Shown: piece by piece, positions 1-8,173 of the stretch
Layout: each line of letters starts with the position of its first letter
How positions within the stretch are numbered: the first letter of the stretch is position 1
Assembly (NCBI GenBank): GCA_963757815.1
Contig: CAVWSN010000035.1
Location: 1 to 64,000, forward strand
From: JACVRW01 sp963757815
GTDB taxonomy: Bacteria; Actinomycetota; Thermoleophilia; Solirubrobacterales; Thermoleophilaceae
Reading direction: 5' to 3'
Length of the DNA stretch: 64,000 nt
The notes under the pieces: model-generated
What the model saw: the letters and a program-made list of their open reading frames with translations, nothing else
Database searches by the model: none
Told to the model about the DNA's origin: nothing
Position numbers and translations under genes: made by a program

Positions 1-35
1 TCCATCGGTCGCAGGTTCGATCCCTGCCCGGCCCA
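1..35 (+). tRNA. tRNA 3' end (partial)
   Basis: The window opens inside a tRNA gene. A T-arm is visible: stem GCAGG (11-15), loop TTCGATC (16-22), stem CCTGC (23-27). It is followed by the 3' acceptor strand CCGGCCC (28-34) and discriminator A (35). TCCAT (1-5) fits the 3' side of the anticodon stem and CGGTC (6-10) the variable loop. The anticodon lies outside the window, so the isotype cannot be read. CCA is not encoded. Confidence 0.8.
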
Positions 36-76
36 TCCCGCGGTCCCGCTCCAAAAGCGGGATTGAGCACGATTGT

Positions 77-250
77 TTGAGGCGCCTCACGACCGCGGCT
101 GTGCAGTGGAAGGCCAACCAGCTGGCGCGGCGCCCGGAGTTCCGGCGTCTCGCCGTGGCGATCGCCGACGAACTGGAGCGCGTCGAGGTGCTGACAGCAC
201 GAGACCTCGAGGCTCTGATCGTCACCACCGAGGCAAGATGGAGCACTTGA
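77..250 (+). CDS. Possible small protein, 57 aa, unrecognised
   Basis: A short frame from TTG (77) or GTG (101) to TGA (248-250) has an amphipathic, charged composition (AVAIADELERVEVL) that looks more like a protein than the other frames here. It could be a remnant of a longer helical protein, because the reading stays open upstream toward the tRNA. No clear ribosome binding site is seen. I do not recognise the family. Confidence 0.22.
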   Translation: MRRLTTAAVQWKANQLARRPEFRRLAVAIADELERVEVLTARDLEALIVTTEARWST

Positions 251-353
251 CCAATGAAGGCGGCCACCGCCGCCACCGACCTCGGCGACCAAATGAAGGG
301 CGAACGCACGCACCGCCCGGGATCAAGAGCTTCGAGGTCTGAGGGTGTCTCGC

Positions 354-758
354 CTACTCGGACAGTCCCACGGCTTTGAGGGCCTCTGCCCTATCGACGT
401 GGAGCGTCCAGCGTACGACCTTCCCATCGCGGACGGTCCACACTTGCCAGTGGCCTGCGTCGACCGTAGCGCCGCTGCCCTTCCCTCGGCCCGACTGGTG
501 GACGTGAGCCACAACCGAATCTCCCACGTCGATCGCTTCGACGAGCTCGACGCTCCATTCGTCGAATGCGCCGACCCAGCGGCGGAAGAAGTCTTTAACG
601 GCCGGCCGTCCGCGCCAATACGACGCTCCCACATCGGGAACGTCGATGGCCCGCGCGTCCCATTCCACGTCCTCATCGAGGCTTTCGAAGAAGCCCTCCG
701 GGTGGTGCTGGGCCTCGTCGAAGATGCGGCGGACCATCTCCACGTTCTCTTGCGACAC
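354..758 (-). CDS. NTF2/SnoaL-like domain protein
   Basis: A 134-residue protein beginning MSQENVEMVRRIFDE, the usual opening of small NTF2-like (SnoaL-like) proteins in high-GC actinobacteria. The fold is a cone-shaped alpha+beta barrel that usually binds a small hydrophobic ligand or acts as an isomerase or cyclase, but most of these short members have no known substrate. An aromatic and acidic central part (WDARAIDVPDVG, YWRGRPAVKDFF) and a C-terminal EALKAVGL match the family and its usual length of about 130. It lies 3 bp downstream of another NTF2-like gene on the same strand, so the two are probably co-transcribed and may have arisen by duplication. The family call is firm. The function is not. 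Confidence 0.85.
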   Translation of the reverse strand: MSQENVEMVRRIFDEAQHHPEGFFESLDEDVEWDARAIDVPDVGASYWRGRPAVKDFFRRWVGAFDEWSVELVEAIDVGDSVVAHVHQSGRGKGSGATVDAGHWQVWTVRDGKVVRWTLHVDRAEALKAVGLSE

Positions 759-761
759 CGC

Positions 762-1157
762 CTACTCTCGCAGCCCCGCAGCTTCGAGGGCCTCGGCGTG
801 CGTGGGGTACGCGTCGATCCGGACGATCTTCCCCGCCTCCACGGTGAAGACGATGGCGGAGTTCTCCTCCACCTGCAGGTCGCTCCCCCGGCCGACCGCG
901 TACAGGTGACACAGCGCGGCCACCTGACGGCCCGCGGGGACCAGGCTCAGTACTCGCATCTCGTACCGCGACCACACCTCGTCCAGCTCGGCAAAGTAGC
1001 GGCGCAGGTCGCCGTGGCCGCGATAGACGCGACCCATCGCGCTGAACCGCGACCGGAACCTCACCGACTCCGAGATCATGTCGAAATAGGCGGGCAGGTC
1101 ACGCGTGTTGAACGCGTCCATGGTCCGACGAACGACCTCCACGTTCTGCTGCGACAT
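762..1157 (-). CDS. NTF2/SnoaL-like domain protein
   Basis: A 131-residue protein beginning MSQQNVEVVRRTMDAF, with the typical GHGDLRRYFAEL turn and a C-terminal HAEALEAAGLRE that closely resembles the ending of its downstream neighbour (AEALKAVGLSE). It is a paralogue of the gene at 354-758 and precedes it by 3 bp, which suggests a two-gene unit made by tandem duplication. No catalytic residues can be assigned. Members are often annotated as ketosteroid-isomerase-like or limonene-epoxide-hydrolase-like, but that would be over-interpretation here. Confidence 0.85.
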   Translation of the reverse strand: MSQQNVEVVRRTMDAFNTRDLPAYFDMISESVRFRSRFSAMGRVYRGHGDLRRYFAELDEVWSRYEMRVLSLVPAGRQVAALCHLYAVGRGSDLQVEENSAIVFTVEAGKIVRIDAYPTHAEALEAAGLRE

Positions 1158-1303
1158 CGCCGGCCCAGTATCCCCCGCCAGAGGGGAGGGTGCGAACGGA
1201 GAACTTCCCGCTCAGAGGACCGCCACGTAACGCGGCACAAAGAAGAGCGCTCCCCGAAGCGGGGTGACGTTGGCGACGTTTCAAGAGTCCGGAGGGAGCC
1301 GTG

Positions 1304-1516
1304 ATGGACAGGAGCGAGATGATCAAGATCCTGGAGGAGCTGATCCTCGACGAGAGCGCGAACGCGACGGCGAAGTGCACGGCGATCAGGACGCTGCGCG
1401 AGCTCCAGGGCGACGAGCTGCCCGAGTCGAAGAGCTCGGCGGCGTTCGCGGACCTGGACGACTGGCGGCGGCTGCACGCTGCTAGACCGCGGCGTGGGGG
1501 GCCGAAGGGTGCCTAG
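1304..1516 (+). CDS. Hypothetical protein, 70 aa
   Basis: A small acidic-to-basic protein (MDRSEMIKILEELILDES... ending RPRRGGPKGA). The run GGAGGG at 1291-1296 is 7 bases before ATG 1304 and 4 before GTG 1301, so ATG 1304 is the better start. The N-terminal half is predicted helical (EMIKILEELIL, AIRTLREL) and the C-terminus is arginine-rich. The good ribosome binding site and codon pattern argue that it is real. I recognise no family. It stands alone between two minus-strand NTF2-like genes. Confidence 0.55.
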   Translation: MDRSEMIKILEELILDESANATAKCTAIRTLRELQGDELPESKSSAAFADLDDWRRLHAARPRRGGPKGA

Positions 1517-1614
1517 CCATGTGCGCTCCGGGACAGCAGGACAGCGTTCCGGCAGGAGCGGCCGGACGACTGATTGCGCTGAGTGAATCCAGCGCCATCT
1601 CGGTGATGCGCGAG

Positions 1615-2001
1615 TCAGGCGTGGGACCGCTGGCCTGAGCAGACGATGCGCATCCAAGCGATCAGACCGTCGCGCTCGGCGAGGTACGCCTGTTGCTCGA
1701 CGATCATAGGCCCGTCAAGGTTGCGCCCGCGAAAGCGGAAGCGGATCTGTTCGCGGTCCGCGAAGGCGTCGGATTCCAGGAGCACGGGCTCCTCCAGTGC
1801 GTCGTGCGGCCCGAACCAGACGCCGAGGACGATGTCGAGCACCGCGTCGCAATCGTGAGCCTCCCAGAAGCGATTCGGTGTTAGGCCGCGGAAGTCGATG
1901 TCAGGGTGCAGGACCGCTCGGAGTGCTTCGGAGCTCTTCGTCGCCAACGCTTGCGCAAAGCGCGAACCGAGCGCAGGGACCGTGGAGGTCGTGTCTGACA
2001 T
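1615..2001 (-). CDS. NTF2/SnoaL-like domain protein
   Basis: A 128-residue protein (MSDTTSTVPALGSRFAQALA ...). It shows the NTF2-like pattern of a helix, then HPDIDFRGLTPNRFWEA near residues 32-48, then a beta-rich C-terminal half with FRFRGRNLDGPMIVEQQAYL. It is more diverged from the pair at 354-1157 than those are from each other. It is probably a binding or isomerase-like protein of unknown substrate. It is the third of four such genes in the first 12.3 kb. Confidence 0.75.
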   Translation of the reverse strand: MSDTTSTVPALGSRFAQALATKSSEALRAVLHPDIDFRGLTPNRFWEAHDCDAVLDIVLGVWFGPHDALEEPVLLESDAFADREQIRFRFRGRNLDGPMIVEQQAYLAERDGLIAWMRIVCSGQRSHA

Positions 2002-2076
2002 GCCGTTCGTCTGAGCTGACTCTCTCGTATCGTGGCGCCTGCTGGCAACCCCAATGGCCGATCCACGAGTGCCCCG

Positions 2077-2188
2077 TCAGACGCGGACGAGGGTGTCCGC
2101 GAGCCGCTCGGCCAGACGCGCGGCCAGAACGCAGCCCGCCAGAACCGCCACCCACGACCAGGATGTCGAAGCTCGCGCTCCGGTCCAC
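2077..2188 (-). pseudogene. GMC-type oxidoreductase N-terminal remnant
   Basis: Read on the minus strand from GTG 2188, the first 18 codons give SFDILVVGGGSGG, the FAD-binding dinucleotide fold of glucose-methanol-choline oxidoreductases. After a one-base slip the reading continues CVLAARLAERLADTLVRV and stops at 2077-2079. In intact family members the two pieces are continuous (GGGSxGCVLAARLSE). Only about 37 residues of a normally 500+ residue enzyme remain, so this is a decayed fragment. It lies between an NTF2-like gene and the arylsulfatase. The family call rests on this short motif alone. Confidence 0.5.
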
Positions 2189-2362
2189 AGCAGCAGACCA
2201 TACGCGCGTTGAGCCTGCCCGCGTGTGCGGTCCTCCCCTTCAATTCAGACGAGGGATGGTGCTGCTGCGTCGAGGCTTGCTGTGCTATCTGTGGCGTCGG
2301 TGACGTCCGACGCGTGGTGTCGTTGCTCGAGCCGACCGCGCCGAGGTCTGGTGGAAGGGCCG

Positions 2363-4642
2363 TCAGTGGGCTTCCACCGTCACCTGCTTCAGGGTGCCGG
2401 TGAACTCGAACGGCGGTTGGTAGGTCGGCGAGACTGGCGTGCCCCAGTCCGCGCCGACGTCGAAGGTGTCGTCGGTCGAGAAGACGACCGGGACGGTCTT
2501 GTCGATGCGGCCTTCGGCCACTTGCTTGTCGTTGACCGACAGTGTCCCGGTGCCGCCTTTGCCCGCGCCGCCGCCGTCGTAGGCGAAGTCGAAGCGGATC
2601 GTGCAGGGGCCGTTGGGCAGCGGCTCTGTGGAGGTGATCGTGTAGCGCTCGCGGCCGAGCCAGTTGTAGTGGAAGGTGGGCTTGGCGTTCTGCACCACGA
2701 GCGCGTAGCCGCCGGTCTCGCCGCCGACGGTGACGAGGATGCCTTCGGCGTTGCCGTCGGGGTTCTCGAGCTCCGCGGTGAGCGTGAACGAGCGGTTCTT
2801 GATGTTGATGACGGCGTCTTCGGGGATCCGGACGGTGCCCGGGCGGTAGCTGGCCTTGTTGCCGGAGACGAGTCCTGGGCGCTCGGCGGACAGCAGCGCG
2901 AGGACGTTGTCGGCGAGTGGGTAGACGTTGTACTTGCGGGCTTCGCGGTCGAAGATGGCTTGTAGTTCGGCGAGTTTCTCGGGGTGCTCGGCGGCCAGGT
3001 CGGTGGCGTGGCCGAAGTCGGTGGTCATGTCGTAGAGCTCCCAGACGTCCTCGTCGAACGGCACCGTGCCGGCCGAGGCGGTGAGGCCGTCCTGGCCGTG
3101 GCGTGTGCCGGCCCACCAGCCCTCGTGGTAGATGGCACGGGTGCCGGTGAGCTCGAAGTACTGCGTCGTGTGCCGGTCCGGGGCTTCCGCGTCGTCGAAG
3201 GTGTAGAGCATGCTCACGCCCGCCATCGGCATCTGGTCGACGCCGTTGACGCGCGTCGGCGCGGGGACGCCGGCGCTCTCCAGGATGGTCGGGGTGATGT
3301 CGACGTGGTGATGGAACTGGCGGCGGATACCGCCGTGGTCCTTGATGCGCGCCGGCCAGGAGACGACGGCGGCGGTGCTGCAGCCGCCGCCCGAGGTCAC
3401 CCCCTTGCCGTAGGTGAACGGCGTGGCGGTGGCGTAGGCCCAGGCGGCGGGATAGGCGCCGTGCGACTTCGGGCCGCCCAAGTCGTCGATGTGGCCGGCG
3501 ACCTCGTCGAGCGATTCCGCGACGCCGTTGAAGTAGCTCAGCTTGTTCAGCGTGCCGTGCAGGCCGCCCTCGGGCGAGGGGCCGTTGTCGCCGGCGATGT
3601 AGATGATCAGCGTGTTCTCGAGATCGCCCGTCTGCTCGACGGCCTCGACGATGCGGCCGGCTTGGTGATCGGTGTGCTCGAGCGCGCCGCAGAAGATCTC
3701 CATCCAGCGGGCGCCGACCTTCTTGTCGGTGTCGCTCAGTTCCTCCCACGGCGGGATGCCCGCGGGGCGTGGCGCGAGCTTGGTGTCGGGCGCGACGATC
3801 CCGAGTTCCTTCTGGCGTGCCAGGATGCGCTCACGGAGCTGGTCATAGCCGTCGTCGAACTCGCCTCGGTATCGCTCCATGTACTCGCTCGGCACGCCGA
3901 CCGGCGGCTTGTGCCCGTTCGGCGCGAAGTACGCGATCCACGGCTTCTCGGGATGGATCGACTTCTGCCGCTCGATCCAGGCGATCGTCCTGTCGGCCAT
4001 GTCGGCCTCCAGGTGATAGCCCTGCTCCGGCGTTCTCGGCGCCTCCAGCGGCGTCGTGTTCTCCCACAGCGGCGGATGCCACTGGCTCACGCCGGCGCCG
4101 AAGAACCCGTAGAAGTACTCGGCGCCCATGCCGCTCGGCCAGCGATCGAACGGTCCGGCAACCGTGGCCTCGTGCAGCGGGGTGAGGTGGGTCTTGCCGA
4201 TCCAGGCAGTGCCGTAACCGTTCTGGCGCAGGATCTCGAACACGGTCGCGGCGCTGCGCGGGATCATCGCGTTGTAGCCCGGGAACCCGGTCGAGGTCTC
4301 CGGGATCACGCCCATGCCGACGGAATGGGCGTTGCGCCCGGTCAGCAAGCAGGCACGCGACGCCGCGCACACGGCCGTGACGTGAAAGTTGGTGTACTTC
4401 AGGCCCTGCTCGGCCAGCCGGTCGAAGGTCGGCGTACGCGCCGGCCCGCCGAACGCACCCATGTGCCCGTAGCCAATGTCGTCGCCCACGATGATCAGCA
4501 CATTGGGTGCGCCCTCCGGCGCTCGCAGCGGCTCGGGAAAATCGGCCTTCGAGTCCGTGAAGGCCACATTGATCTCGCCCCGGAAGGGCGGGTCGGGGGG
4601 CGGCAGAATCGATCGATCGCGATTGTCAGGTTGGGTGGCCAT
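2363..4642 (-). CDS. Arylsulfatase (sulfatase family, large type)
   Basis: A 759-residue sulfatase of the large actinobacterial arylsulfatase type (about 780 aa). It hydrolyses sulfate esters using a formylglycine made from an active-site Cys. Metal-binding Asp pair in VGDDIGYG (54-55), the active-site segment CAASR (92-96) followed by ACLLTGRN, and later metal/substrate segments GKTHLTP and AGDNGPSPEGG are visible. The C-terminal about 200 residues are beta-rich (FHYNWLGRERYTI, RFDFAYDGGG), as in this subfamily. No signal peptide is seen, so it is probably cytoplasmic. The motif is C-x-A-x-R instead of the usual C-x-P-x-R (see findings). No formylglycine-generating enzyme gene is in the window. 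Start ATG 4642 is the only good one. Confidence 0.93.
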   Translation of the reverse strand: MATQPDNRDRSILPPPDPPFRGEINVAFTDSKADFPEPLRAPEGAPNVLIIVGDDIGYGHMGAFGGPARTPTFDRLAEQGLKYTNFHVTAVCAASRACLLTGRNAHSVGMGVIPETSTGFPGYNAMIPRSAATVFEILRQNGYGTAWIGKTHLTPLHEATVAGPFDRWPSGMGAEYFYGFFGAGVSQWHPPLWENTTPLEAPRTPEQGYHLEADMADRTIAWIERQKSIHPEKPWIAYFAPNGHKPPVGVPSEYMERYRGEFDDGYDQLRERILARQKELGIVAPDTKLAPRPAGIPPWEELSDTDKKVGARWMEIFCGALEHTDHQAGRIVEAVEQTGDLENTLIIYIAGDNGPSPEGGLHGTLNKLSYFNGVAESLDEVAGHIDDLGGPKSHGAYPAAWAYATATPFTYGKGVTSGGGCSTAAVVSWPARIKDHGGIRRQFHHHVDITPTILESAGVPAPTRVNGVDQMPMAGVSMLYTFDDAEAPDRHTTQYFELTGTRAIYHEGWWAGTRHGQDGLTASAGTVPFDEDVWELYDMTTDFGHATDLAAEHPEKLAELQAIFDREARKYNVYPLADNVLALLSAERPGLVSGNKASYRPGTVRIPEDAVINIKNRSFTLTAELENPDGNAEGILVTVGGETGGYALVVQNAKPTFHYNWLGRERYTITSTEPLPNGPCTIRFDFAYDGGGAGKGGTGTLSVNDKQVAEGRIDKTVPVVFSTDDTFDVGADWGTPVSPTYQPPFEFTGTLKQVTVEAH

Positions 4643-5010
4643 GGCCCGAACTCTCGACTATCCGGCGACCGCTTGCATCACCCGCTCTAGATGATGCGCC
4701 CCCGGCCGACCAGCGGACGTCGCACTCCACGCGACGGTCTCCCGTTCTTGGGAGCGTGACGCCGTCTAATCGAGTAAGGCGAGGGGCCACCGTCCTCGTC
4801 GCGCCGCTGCTTCGAGGCAGAAGCGGCACCCGCCAGCGCGGCGATCGCTTTGAGGCGGAGGAGGACCGGCGTTCGTCGGCCCGTCATCGAGCTCGCATTC
4901 CACACTCGAAAATGCCCTCGATGCGGCAGCGGTGGCGAATGTCGAGGTTCCGACTCTGCGCTGCCGCCAGCGTACGGCTGGGCCTGGTGGCGTGCTAAGA
5001 CGTCGCCCTA
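4643..5010. other. Gap with no gene seen
   Basis: 368 bases between the sulfatase start and the Zn-ribbon/HTH gene. It must hold the sulfatase promoter. No frame has convincing protein character, and I see no clear promoter, operator or hairpin that I would defend. Confidence 0.4.
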
Positions 5011-5629
5011 GTGGCGCTCCGCTATCGGGAACTGCACGATGAGGACTGGCTGCGCCAGAGGTACGAACTCGAGCGCCGGTCGACTTACACGATCGCGGCG
5101 GAGCTCGGCTGTGACGACGCGACCGTCTCGCGTGCGCTGCGCCGCTTCGGCATCAAGGGCCGGCTCGGCAGACCGGCCGCTGTCAAGCCCGGCGAGGTCT
5201 ACGGCCTGCTGACCGTGATCGCCGAGCTGGCCGAGCGCGACCGCGGCGGTCGGGCCTTCCTGTGCCGCTGCGACTGCGGCAGCACCCAGCGCGGTGCGGG
5301 CCGTCGAGCTGCGTGCGGGAAAGACGCGCTCGTGCGGCTGTCTGCGTCGAGACAGAAGCGGACGCGGCCCGGTCCCGCCGCCCGCCATCCACCCCGGCGA
5401 GCGTTACGGCCGGCTGGTCGTGTTGCGCGAGGCGGAGCGTCCGACCTCCAGGGGCGCGCGGGCGTACGTCTGTGTCTGCGTATGCGGTCAGGAGACGACA
5501 GTGCGTGGCTCCAACCTCAAGCGCGGGCATACCCGCTCATGCGGGTGTCTTCTGCAGGACTACCGGCGACGCGGCGGGCGCCGGGTCACAGACCCCAGCG
5601 GTAGCGAGAGACAGCCTGCGGTCGGGTAG
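5011..5629 (+). CDS. HTH plus two Cys-rich (CxCxCG...SCGCL) modules, frameshifted
   Basis: GTG start at 5011. Residues about 1-52 hold a helix-turn-helix (YTIAAELGCDDATVSRALRR). Two copies of a module follow: (G-x-x-Y-G-x-L-x-V-x-x-E)... C-x-C-x-C-G ... G-x-T-R-S-C-G-C-L. Copy 1 has CRCDCG and SCGCLRRD; copy 2 has CVCVCG and SCGCLLQD. Such Cys modules occur in phage and mobile-element DNA-binding proteins and probably bind zinc. One extra base at 5293/5294 breaks copy 1: removing it makes the spacing after CG identical in both copies (STQRVRAVELRAG versus QETTVRGSNLKRG). The intact protein would be about 205 residues. Probably a DNA-binding regulator. No partner genes are obvious. Confidence 0.7.
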
Positions 5630-5692
5630 GGCCGAGCCGATCGTTGGTCCGGGTAGGTCGGGGTGCCCCGCCGGACTCTGCGGGGGTCTCCA

Positions 5693-5917
5693 TCACGCGG
5701 CCTCGGGCGGCTCGTCGGGTGGCGCGTCGGGCACCGGCTCGATGCTGAGGAGCAACTCAGCGGCCTCCTCGTCAGTGACCTCGAAGCTCTCCTCGTGCGG
5801 GTCCTCGCGGTTGCGGAACACCTCGATGCTGCCCTCGCCGTAGACGACCCCGGTCAGGCGTTTCGGCACGGGCACGGTCGCCGAGGCTACTCCGGGTCGG
5901 ACGCCGGTTGTTCGCAT
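5693..5917 (-). CDS. Hypothetical small acidic protein, 74 aa
   Basis: ATG at 5917. The protein is MRTTGVRPGVASATVPVPKR then a central VVYGEGSIEVFRNREDPHEE and an acidic, proline-rich tail (DAPPDEPPEAA). The mixed hydrophobic/acidic centre and balanced composition make it more credible than the overlapping long frames on the same strand. A start further downstream is possible. No family is recognised. It is divergent from the secreted RTX-like gene at 5991. Confidence 0.45.
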   Translation of the reverse strand: MRTTGVRPGVASATVPVPKRLTGVVYGEGSIEVFRNREDPHEESFEVTDEEAAELLLSIEPVPDAPPDEPPEAA

Positions 5918-5990
5918 GTGACCAACCTGCGCGGTGGGTCCGGGGTCATACCCGCCGACAAGCAACCCACCCCAAGAAAGGGGAATCATC

Positions 5991-6779
5991 ATGCGCAGGA
6001 ACAAGCTGGTTGGCACGCTCGCGGTGATCGCGGCGGCGGCGATGGTCCCGGCGACGGCGTTCGCCATTCCCGACCCGGGCGTCGAGCTGGATCCCGAGAT
6101 CGAGTTCCCGGGCGGGCCGATCGCGGTGCCGGTCGAGTTCTGCAACGAGCAGGTGGTCACGATCCTCGGCACCGACAATCCCGAGGTCCTCGTCGGCAAC
6201 GCAGGTGTTGCCGACGTGATCAAGGGCAAGGCCGGCAACGACCTGATCATCGGCCTCAGCGGCGAGGACACGATCTGCGCCGACGGGGGCGAGGACGTGG
6301 TGCTCGGCGGCGGCGACAAGGACACGATCTTCGGCGGCGATGACAACGACGTCGTGCGCGCCGGTCGCGGCAACGACATCGTCCACGGCGGGCTCGGCGA
6401 CGACGTCGTGCGCGGCGGTGGCGGCGACGACATCGCGCTGCACGGAGACAACGACGAGGACGTCGTCTACGGCGGCCCCGGCCAGAACGACCTGTTCGGC
6501 GGCGACGAGGCGGACGTCCTCATCGGCGGCTCGGGCAGGGACCTGCTGCACGGCGGCCAGGAGGTGGACCGGCTCGCCGGGCGCGGCGGGAACGACTCGC
6601 TGTTCGGGGACGAGGACAACGATCGCCTCGAGGCCGGCAGGGGCGACGACGTGAGCCTGCGCGGCGGCGAGGGTGACGATCTCCTCGACGGCGGGCCCGG
6701 CTTCGACGCCGAGTGCCTGGGCGCGAACGACCCCGACCTCGACGCGCCGGACCTCGACACGATCCAGCGCTGCGAGTAG
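5991..6779 (+). CDS. Secreted RTX-like (hemolysin-type Ca-binding repeat) protein
   Basis: ATG 5991 follows an AAAGGGGAA ribosome binding site. A signal peptide (MRRNKLVGTLAVIAAAAM ... AFA) of about 25 residues precedes a 237-residue mature protein. From about residue 65 it is a run of glycine/aspartate nonapeptide-like repeats (GKAGNDLIIG, GGDKDTIFGG, GRGNDIVHGG, GGEGDDLLDGG) that form a calcium-binding parallel beta-roll in RTX proteins. The end is an acidic stretch with ECLGAN and QRCE; the two cysteines may form a disulfide. It has no protease or lipase domain, so it is a bare beta-roll, common in this lineage and of unknown role. A strong hairpin follows 7 bp after the stop. Confidence 0.9.
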   Translation: MRRNKLVGTLAVIAAAAMVPATAFAIPDPGVELDPEIEFPGGPIAVPVEFCNEQVVTILGTDNPEVLVGNAGVADVIKGKAGNDLIIGLSGEDTICADGGEDVVLGGGDKDTIFGGDDNDVVRAGRGNDIVHGGLGDDVVRGGGGDDIALHGDNDEDVVYGGPGQNDLFGGDEADVLIGGSGRDLLHGGQEVDRLAGRGGNDSLFGDEDNDRLEAGRGDDVSLRGGEGDDLLDGGPGFDAECLGANDPDLDAPDLDTIQRCE

Positions 6780-6786
6780 GCATCAC

Positions 6787-6815
6787 GGCCGCCGCCGCGC
6801 AACGCGGCGGCGGCC
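6787..6815 (+). terminator. Hairpin after the RTX-like gene
   Basis: A perfect 13-bp inverted repeat, GGCCGCCGCCGCG (6787-6799) and its complement (6803-6815), with a 3-base loop CAA, starts 7 bases after the stop codon. There is no T-run, as is usual for terminators in very GC-rich actinobacteria. The position supports transcription termination. Confidence 0.65.
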
Positions 6816-6890
6816 ACTGCCAGGAACGCCTCGCTCAGCGGGTCCACCTCGGCGACCTCGGCCCGAAGTGCAAATAGCTCGTCACGCCCT

Positions 6891-6921
6891 GCCCGGCCTG
6901 GCGCATCCAGCCAGGCCGGGC
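6891..6921. terminator. Second perfect hairpin
   Basis: A perfect 12-bp inverted repeat GCCCGGCCTGGC (6891-6902), loop GCATCCA, and its complement (6910-6921). It lies in the gap between the RTX-like gene and the P-loop kinase gene. It may be a second terminator or a processed structure. There is no flanking T-run on either strand. Confidence 0.45.
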
Positions 6922-7027
6922 CTCGCCAGGGCGCGGGACTCGGGTCACGAACGACCCGGCCCGCAGCCCGGCACGGCAATGTGAAGCCGCAGGCGGACGC
7001 GGCAGTACTGGCACGTACCCTTCGGCG

Positions 7028-7501
7028 ATGCGCGTCCTGCTCACCGGGATGTCCGGATCCGGGAAGTCGACGCTTGTGCAGGAGCTGCGACGGCGAGGCT
7101 ATGCGGCCTACGACGCCGACGATGACGGTTTCAGCGAGCCGCGTGCAGACGGTCGGTGGGGCTGGCGCGCTGATGCGGTCGCGTCGTTGCTCGCTCAGAT
7201 CCCGGATGGAGACCTGCTCTTCTTCGCCGGGTGCTCTGAAGAGCAGATCGAGCTGCCGTTCGACTATCGAGTCGTGCTGACGGTGCCCGAAGACGAGATT
7301 GTGATGCGGCTGGGGACGCGAACCTCAAACGCGTACGGACGGAAGCCGGCAGAGCGGAGGCAGGTGCTTGCGGATCTCGCGCACATCGAACCGCTTCTTC
7401 GGCGCTCCGCTGACCTGGTCCTGAGCACTACCTCACCCGTGGCAGAGGTCGCGGATCGGCTGCTTGCACACGTTGTGGATCGCGCTGCGGGCAGCACGTA
7501 G
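7028..7501 (+). CDS. P-loop kinase-like NTPase (AAA/shikimate-kinase-like)
   Basis: A 157-residue protein that starts MRVLLTGMSGSGKSTLVQEL, a Walker A motif (GMSGSGKST, residues 7-15) at the very N-terminus, as in small nucleoside, shikimate or gluconate kinases. DADDDGF (29-35) could be the substrate or base-contacting acidic loop, LLFFAGC near residue 65 the strand preceding the Walker B-like position, and RTSNAYGRKPAERR a lid region with arginines. The substrate is unknown. Similar orphan AAA_18-like proteins are often annotated as kinases without experimental support. It is monocistronic. Confidence 0.78.
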   Translation: MRVLLTGMSGSGKSTLVQELRRRGYAAYDADDDGFSEPRADGRWGWRADAVASLLAQIPDGDLLFFAGCSEEQIELPFDYRVVLTVPEDEIVMRLGTRTSNAYGRKPAERRQVLADLAHIEPLLRRSADLVLSTTSPVAEVADRLLAHVVDRAAGST

Positions 7502-7588
7502 CGCTTCTGCTTCGAGGCGAGCCGCGTCGAGATCGACGGCACGGCCGACCGCGGCTACAAACGCGCTCCTGCGACGGATCTCGTCGCG

Positions 7589-7969
7589 TTAGGCCTGAGC
7601 CGAGGCGATAACTTCGCCGATGCTGCGTTCGGTATCGCGTGCGAGAAGAGGCACGATGTTCTCGCGCATCCATGGCCCGCCAACCTCGCGTGCGACTCGA
7701 TCCGCGTCTTCCGGCTGGGCGAACACGAGGATAAGGATTAGATGCCTGTCATCGACCCTCGCGACTTGGGCCGCGAGCGCGCCCGCATCGACGACAAGCC
7801 GCACAGCTTCCTGCGCTGCCTGCACTGTCGCGTCCGTGAGAGGGTCGCGCAGGTGCAGGTGATTGACGACGACATGCACGCGCCCGACCTTATCCCCGAA
7901 GACGCCAGAGGGTCGAGTCAGATCCGGCACTTCCGGCGACAGCGTGAAGCCGACGACCGCAACTCGCAA
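7589..7969 (-). CDS. Hypothetical protein, about 126 aa
   Basis: The protein-like part begins near LRVAVVGFTLSPEVPDLT (TTG 7969) and runs to SIGEVIASAQA. Hydrophobic strands (VAVVGF, RVHVVVNH, HLILILVFA) alternate with helices (TVQAAQEAVRLVVDA, EDADRVAREV), giving a ferredoxin-like or small alpha/beta impression. The frame remains open to ATG 8161, but that upstream part is arginine/serine-rich and probably not translated. No good ribosome binding site was found for TTG 7969, so the start is uncertain. I recognise no family. Confidence 0.5.
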   Translation of the reverse strand: MRVAVVGFTLSPEVPDLTRPSGVFGDKVGRVHVVVNHLHLRDPLTDATVQAAQEAVRLVVDAGALAAQVARVDDRHLILILVFAQPEDADRVAREVGGPWMRENIVPLLARDTERSIGEVIASAQA

Positions 7970-8173
7970 GGAGCGGCGGCTACGAGGGCCGTCCGCGCGA
8001 GTAGCGCCGCTGCCGGTGGTCGTCCGAAGCGGGCGTCCCGGCGAATCGCGCGGCTTTGCCCTTGTGTCGATGCTGCCAGCGGTCACCCGGCTGCCTAGCG
8101 CGAGTCCCGTCGCTGTCGTGCATGCCGAGGCGTATTCAAACCGGCGTAATCGAGAAAGCACATGCGGAGTGGG

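Noticed and set aside
1..35. tRNA 3' end as an integration (att) site
   Set aside because: No integrase gene is near and no second copy of the tRNA 3' sequence was noticed in the window.
1881..3749. A long Arg-rich open frame on the minus strand overlapping the sulfatase
   Set aside because: It is a GC-rich shadow of the sulfatase gene, with low-complexity Arg/His/Pro composition and no domain.
6181..6700. Repeated GGCGG/GACGAC DNA in the RTX gene
   Set aside because: It is the codon-level result of Gly/Asp nonapeptide repeats.
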